Source: Iris pallida (lineage: Eukaryota; Streptophyta; Magnoliopsida; Asparagales; Iridaceae). From it: a stretch of DNA of 64,000 nucleotides. The position numbers and the translations under genes were made by a program. Shown piece by piece: positions 58,388-64,000 of this stretch; position 1 is the first letter of the stretch, and each line of letters opens with the position of its first letter. The notes below the pieces were generated by a model. That model was not told where the DNA came from and did no database searches. It worked only from the letters and a program-made list of their open reading frames with translations. Location of the stretch: NCBI GenBank assembly GCA_029216955.1, contig JANAVB010004000.1, positions 1,110,782 through 1,174,781 on the forward strand, given 5' to 3'.

Positions 58388-60769
58388 TGTAAGCCCACTT
58401 CCAAAAATTTTAAAATTTTAAGCTTATTTGTTTATTATTAATTTTATGATCATTGGGAGTCATGCCGAATATTCTTGGTGAGCTATGACCATATTAAGGT
58501 CATATGACCTCTAGATAGTTTACATAGCTATTTTGTATTTTTTCTATAATTTTTGGATATTTTAGGTATTTAATATTTAAGGGTTTATTATTTTTAAGGA
58601 CTTTCAGAATTTACTGTAAGGTCATTCGGTGGTATTTCTGGACCTAATATTTTTATTTGGGCTCTAGATGAATAAAAATATTTTCTAGAATATTTTAGAA
58701 TTTTTTAGATTTTTTATGGATTTTTGAGAATTTTTAGATAATTAAAGCATATAGAATCTATATCTTATAGGCTTTTGGAATTTACTGTGAGGTCACATGA
58801 TGATATTTTGTGTTAAAATATTTTATTTACATTGGACACTTAGAAATATTTTCTAGAATTTTCTTGGAATTTTTTGGATTTTTCTGCAATTTATTTTGAT
58901 TTATTTGGACTTAAAATAATTTTTAAATGATTTTCTGAATTAAATAAATAATTACCCAGCCATCCACCCGGGGGCCACCTATCAGCGCCAACTACAGCTA
59001 CAGTAACCGCCTCTTTCTCTCTCCTATATATATATATTAAAGTATTTCGTAAACCCTAATATTCACTTGGCCGTTTTGAGAGAGTTGCTCTTTGGAGACC
59101 CCCGAATTTTCGGAGCGATTGTTGTCAACCACGACGTGATTTTAGCTTGCCATTTTTTTGTTGGATTCGTATTGAGGTAAACTTCCAGAATTTATAATTT
59201 ATTTTCGAATATTCAGAACCTGAATTTCTGGAGAATTCTGTGAGTGTTTGTTCTCCAAAACTCGACATGTCGCACGATTTTCGAGATCCTGAGAGATCCC
59301 AAACTCCGATTTGTGATCCGTTTAAAGTTTTAAAAATCTAACACGACGATCTTCGACAAAGAATTTTCTCAGAATTTCAGAGGTTCGTTTGATATTTTAG
59401 TTATTTAGTTGAACTCAAAATTGATCGGTAAATTACCGTTTTGGTCACGGTTAGCCATAATGGCAATATCTTTTGACCAAAGTGTGATTTTGTGGCATGG
59501 TTGATTCCAACGCACTCATGGCGCTAAAATCTATCAAGGTGCACTTTCAAAATCTTGAGTTCATGATGTTTGACTAGATAGTCAATAGCACGCCTCGATT
59601 TGCGTGCCATAGTTTCCAAAATTGGAAACATGAGTTTTTGTGGCCAAACTTCCTAGTTTAGATACATTTTAGATTATTATTAGGTTAAATTAGGTTTTAA
59701 AGTGATGTATTCCATAATTAATTAATATTAGATAAGAAAACCCTTGGCCACTTATTCCATGATTTTAAAATTAGAATATTAGAATTGACTTGTGGTTTTC
59801 GTGTACAGTTCATGGTACGATGTACGATATGGATTGACAGCTTCTAGATCGGAAATCCCCTCATCATCGACCTGTGACTACAGTTTGTGTAAGGATTCAG
59901 GCAAGTACAGTATTGCATTATATTTTAGTTCATTATAACGTTTTCTCTATCGTTTCCTTGTCTGATATCCCGTTGAGACATTGCTTGAAATTCCGTTGAG
60001 ACATGAATGTGACACCATAGATATTGTATTCTTCTTAGTGTATCGTTGACCATTATTTATTGTTAGTGAGTTAGGAGGGGAAATACTCGGTAAGTACATG
60101 AACAAACCCAAATATTGTTATTGTGGATAGCTAAGTCATACACCCCACGTATGTGTTAGCCGTACCCTATTATTATGGATAGCCATCGTATGATGTGCAG
60201 TATTAGCCTAGCCGTTCACGTATTAAAAGGTATTTCACACACATAGTCAGTTTTATTGTTCTTGATCGTATTTCAGTTCTTTATCTTCATGTTTCTTTTC
60301 CCATTAGCTTACTCGTGCATGATTATTGATTTACCTATATAGTTCATATCTCGCTAGTTCATATCTTGCTAGTTCTTTATATACTCTTTGCCATCATTGT
60401 TTCTCGTTGTTCTTCTTTTGGGCTAACAACATTAAATGCAATATGGTTGTACTCTGCTCCTTTCTTGACTGGATCGTTGTTATAGGCAAGGATGACGTGC
60501 CTACATTTGCGCTATGGACCATACGAGGTGAGATAGAGACTCGAAGGCCAAACCATAAACGACTAGTTAGATGTGTGGTAGTTTTTTATAATTTTAAAAG
60601 CTTATATTCTTCTTCAAAGGTAAAACTTATAAATTTTGTAAAGTTGATTTAGTTGTTGTGAATGAGCAGTTAGTACCTATGAGCATTTTGTTTATTGTAA
60701 GCTAGACATCGTACTACCGTCTGCTTGGACATGCACTCGTATCCCGAAAAGCGGGTGCAAATTGTGACA
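58388..60769 (+). mobile_element. Solo LTR D
   Basis: It starts TGTAAGCCCACTTCC and ends ATTGTGACA. GTAAG flanks both sides (58383-58387 and 60770-60774), a perfect five-base target duplication. TATATATATATATT near 59025 followed by AACCCTAATATTC marks the promoter part. It shares GATCCGTTTAAAGTTTT (59318-59334) with the family C LTRs, so it is a distant relative. No coding region; ORFs inside are not conserved proteins. Confidence 0.75.
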
Positions 60770-61362
60770 GTAAGTTAGGCTAGGCTAGTTCAAATAGGTA
60801 ATATATATACTATATGATTTATAGGAATATCCTAGTCTATGATTAGTTGTTAGCCAATATGGTATAGCCTAAGGTATCCTAGGGTATTATCCTATGACTA
60901 GGAATATGAATTAGTTTATCTTAGGGTTGACCTAGATATTGACTCTATAGGCCTAAATGACTTTGTTGACTAGAGTTTGACAAAAGTCTATATAGTTGAC
61001 CAAGTTAGCCTTAGATGTTGACCTAGTTTGACTAAAGGTTGACCAAAGTTGACTTAGAGTTGACTATGACCTAGAATGACCTTGAATCATGTAGATTGTA
61101 TTGTAAACTTCAATTATTATATATTGAACACATCATAACTTGTGTTGCTCTAAATAGGACCTTGTGACTCCAGTTCGGACATCTGTGTACATCAGTCGCT
61201 CAGGGATCAGGCGAGTACATTATCTGATAGTTCTTTCATTTACTTGATAATTACTATGATTCAGTTCTAGTATAGTTCTATTTGATTCTCTGTCACAACA
61301 CGGATTGGTATTTCTGGATCTATTGCATGCGACACACATACTTTACTTGTCTGGCCTCTATT

Positions 61363-61675
61363 TCTGGAATCACCTACTGGAATCACTAACTGGAATTACT
61401 TATTGGAATTACTAGTTGGAATCACCTACTGGAAACACTAACTGGAATCACCTATTGGAATTATTAACTATGATCACCTACTGGAATCACTAACTAGAAT
61501 CACTTACTGGAATCACTAATTGGAATCACCTACTGGGATCACTAACTGGAATCACCTACTAGAATCACTAACTGAAATTACTTATTGCTAACTGGAATTA
61601 CCTACTGGAATCACTAACTGGAATCACCTTCTGGAATCACTAACTGTAATCACTTACTGGACTCACACTGGAATC
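61363..61675. repeat. 12-base GGAATCAC tandem array (second LTR copy)
   Basis: Same array as 23556-23842, with a different number and order of variant units. Confidence 0.9.
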
Positions 61676-62371
61676 AATCCTGACTTACATTGTACTGTCT
61701 GGACTCATATCACATTGCTCTAGTTCAGTTAGCTCTATTTTACAGTCTTCATTGCCAAGCTCTCCTGATTCACTGTATTTACTTACCTTGCTCTAAACTA
61801 TTGCTCGATTCATTACCTGTCTTAAACTTTCCATGATTCATCAATATAACTGTCTATAACTGCTTTATAGACTTTTTTTTATTTGGAACTGCTTGAGAAA
61901 ATGTACTCGTTCCAATCCTGACTGAATACGTTGACAAAATTTTACAGAGAACCTAGATGGCTTTTGTGAGGAGGGGATAGCTACCTTGGGTCTCGATTCT
62001 CAGGAGTGATCGGAAGACTAGTTTAATAAACTTGTTTTAGATTTCATGTTTGAACTTGAATTGTAAAAAATGGAGATTTTAATATTGTATTTGAGTTTAT
62101 TTTCAGATATTATTACTTAGTAGTTGTTGTTGCTTAGTCTTATAGTTATTTAGACTTCTGTGATATCTTATCGTGCTTAGACTGTAATTGAGTATTTCCA
62201 TATCTTTACTTGTCCACTATTCGGAGTTGAGACCTGTGACATGTAAATTATATCATTGCATGAGTTGTTAGTTAGCGACCTAGAACATCGTTCTACCACC
62301 GATTCTGCAGCGTAGGCTGGGCGCTGTTACGCACCCGTGCCCCTTTACCGGGTGCGGGTCGTGGCACTAGT

Positions 62372-62774
62372 AAAAGAACTACCGGATATCACATTCAAAA
62401 AGGATACGATATGTGCCAAATGTGAGAAAAATAAGGCGATAAAATCTTATTTAAATCCATCAACTCTGTAAGTACTACTAGACCCTTGCAACTTCTTTAT
62501 ATAGATTTGTTTGGTCCTAGTAGAGTAGCCAGTCTTGGTGGAAAACTCTACACCTTTGTGATTATCGATGACATTTATCGATTTACTTAGGTTTTCTTTC
62601 TTTCAAACAAAAGTGATACTTTCTCTGTTTTTAAATTTTTTGCTACAAAGGTACAAAACGAAAAAGGCTTCATGATTACTTGAATCCAAAGTGATCATAA
62701 CGAAAAATTCAAAAAATCTGATTTTAAAAAGTTTTGTGATGTAAATGGTTTTAATCATAAATTTTCTTGTCCTA
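62372..62774 (+). pseudogene. SIRE-like pol continued: pre-integrase and integrase
   Basis: In frame with 18171 after removing element A: VKELPDITFKKDTICAKCEK then NKAIKS. One base too many near 62450 shifts the frame, then PLQLLYIDLFGPSRVASLGG (first catalytic Asp), KLYTFVIIDDIYRFT, TAG for Trp, VFFLSNKSDTFSVFKFF, a TGA, IQSDHNEKFKKSDF (second catalytic Asp) and CDVNGFNHKFSCPT. It is interrupted at 62774 by the CACTA end before the catalytic Glu. Confidence 0.9.
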
Positions 62775-63235
62775 CACTACAAAAATTCATCACTTTAGCG
62801 ACGGCCTGTTAGCGACGGATTAAGTCCGTCGCTAGTAGCGACGGACTCCCGACTATATACTGACGGTTTACCGTCTAATCACAGGCAATATATATTTTTA
62901 ATTTTAAGGGTGAAAAGTTGTCATACACCCGTCGGTACGGCGTCGACGAACTAGCGACGGACAACATATATGTCGCTAGGTAGTCACTCCTTCGTCAATA
63001 TTTGTATGGAAAAATGTTAAAAAAATTACGAAAAATTGGGCGACTACGTAGGGACGGATAGTTCGTCGCCCAGCTGATTAGTTTTAGCGAGGAACCTGCA
63101 GCTGTCGCTACGTAGTCACTCAGTTGGCAGGAAAATATATAAAAATTTGTGGGAAATTTATGACTACTTAGCGACGGATATATCCGTCGATAGTCCGTCG
63201 CTAAATTGCCAGCCCTAACTTAAATTGAACCGACG
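62775..63235 (+). mobile_element. CACTA transposon terminus with subterminal repeats
   Basis: CACTACAAAAATTC at 62775 is a canonical CACTA (En/Spm) end. It is followed by roughly ten copies of AGCGACGG or its complement CCGTCGCT, several facing each other, the subterminal transposase-binding pattern of the superfamily. The three bases before it are CTA, the expected length of target duplication; the opposite end is outside the window or unrecognised. No transposase is seen, so this may be a non-autonomous copy. Confidence 0.85.
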
Positions 63236-63840
63236 GGGGAGGGGGGATTTCATTTGAACTCTCTCTCTCTCTCTTGGAGCTCACTCAAAGGTACTCTCTC
63301 TTTCTTTTGGTGGTTGTGGGCGGCGGGGGGGGGGGGGACGGAGGTAGCCGGCGGTGGGGTGGGGGCGGAGGGGAGTCGTAGTGGGGGTGGGTGGTCGACT
63401 GTGGTGGAAGGCCGCGGGAGGGGGGAGTGGAGGGGGCGGATGGAGGCCGCGGGGGTGGGGGGAGGAGGTAGCCGGCGGTGGGGGGGGGGTAGAGGGAAGC
63501 CCTGGTGGGTGGGGGGTGGTCGGCTGTGGTTGGAGGCCGCGTGGGGGGGGGGGGATGGAGGCCGCGGGGGTGGGGGGTGGAGGGAGAACGGTGGTGTGGG
63601 GGAGGGAGGAGTAGTGCAGGGGATGGGGGTGGTGGGAGTGGGGCTCGCGGGGGGGAGGGGGGAGGGGTAGTGCAGGTGATGGGGGCCGGGGCGACGGGGA
63701 AGGCCACGGAGGGGGGGGGTTTGGCGGGGGTCGGGGGCGCCGGGGTCGGCGGTGGTGGGAGTGGGGGTCGCGGGGGGGGGGGGGTAGTGTATCGGATTAG
63801 TGCCGAGGGTAGGAGTTGGGGTCAGCGATGGTGGGGGTCG
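63236..63840 (+). repeat. G-rich tract with many G runs
   Basis: After a CT-rich stretch (CTCTCTCTCTCT near 63260) the plus strand is a G-dominated tract with runs of 4-11 G and repeated GGAGGCCGCGG, GTAGCCGGCGGTGGGG and GTGGGGGTCG phrases. Long ORFs on both strands here result from base composition (Gly/Arg or Pro/His-rich) and are not treated as genes. Confidence 0.85.
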
Positions 63841-63841
63841 G

Positions 63842-63854
63842 AACACACACACAT

Positions 63855-63908
<54 letters not shown>
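63842..63908. repeat. (AC)n microsatellite
   Basis: ACACAC run with ATACACATATACAC at its start. The rest to 64000 has short ACCGAA repeats at the very end (63978-64000) and no gene. Confidence 0.95.
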
Positions 63909-63913
<5 letters not shown>

Positions 63914-64000
63914 GGAGTATATATAAACTATGGACCGAAAACGAATAATAAAATTTAGTATATTCAAAGCCGAAACCGAACCGAATATTTTTAAAACCGA

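Noticed and set aside
60326..60652. 108-residue plus-strand ORF
   Set aside because: Inside solo LTR D near its 3-prime end; no domain and AT-rich composition.
63250..63906. Long Pro-rich and Gly-rich ORFs on both strands, including a run of alternating Cys-Val
   Set aside because: They come from the G-run tract and the (AC)n microsatellite; open frames appear on both strands with no domain.
63978..64000. ACCGAA repeats at the window end as a possible satellite
   Set aside because: Too short to judge at the edge.

Overview
The window looks like intergenic heterochromatin from a large flowering-plant nuclear genome. I see no host gene, rRNA, tRNA or CRISPR array. Almost every recognisable coding stretch belongs to a plant transposon: Ty3/gypsy Tekay/Del-type and Tat/Ogre-type, Ty1/copia (a SIRE/Maximus-like element and others), LINE 3-prime ends, and a CACTA end. 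Coding parts are broken by stops, frameshifts and later insertions. Many stops read as CAA/CAG or TGG codons changed by C-to-T or G-to-A, which suggests old methylated copies. The species cannot be fixed from the sequence.

Left part (1-14829): a decayed Tekay/Del gypsy pol (1-2115) with its 3-prime LTR (about 2275-4456); a minus-strand copia element (about 4460-10427) with gag, protease, integrase, RT and RNase H remnants and repeat arrays behind pol; a minus-strand solo LTR (10524-12098) with target duplication ATTGGG; an orphan copia RT fragment (about 12460-12812); and a TATA-led region ending in a fragment of a plant transposon protein (13640-14829).

Right part (14830-64000): a nested stack. 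A SIRE-like copia (LTR about 14830-15843, PBS, gag, protease) is cut at 18171 and its integrase resumes at 62372. Between the halves is element A (18172-62366), whose LTRs are about 4 kb without later insertions and whose internal domain is only 1.0 kb. The 5-prime LTR of A holds two LINE ends in opposite orientation inside (AT)n tracts. The 3-prime LTR of A is split at 26544/56827 by a minus-strand Tat/Ogre-like element (26545-56826, flanks AACAT/GACAT). That element is split by element B (35192-48813, again long LTRs around a 1.0 kb core) and, in its 5-prime LTR, by element C (51625-56306, minus). The 5-prime LTR of B carries a chimeric LTR insertion (38003-42007, target duplication GTAGT). 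The 3-prime LTR of A carries solo LTR D (58388-60769, target duplication GTAAG). A CACTA end interrupts the SIRE integrase at 62775 and leads into a G-rich tract at the window edge.

Most notable: (1) elements A, B and C are related non-autonomous elements with very long LTRs, a roughly 1 kb internal domain that is conserved between them, and in A and B a remnant of a gag-protease linker; (2) the Tat/Ogre-like element carries, antisense between pol and 3-prime LTR, an apparent two-exon transcription unit with TATA box, splice acceptor and poly(A) signal, coding for a small RG-rich protein with three consecutive SUMO-consensus motifs.
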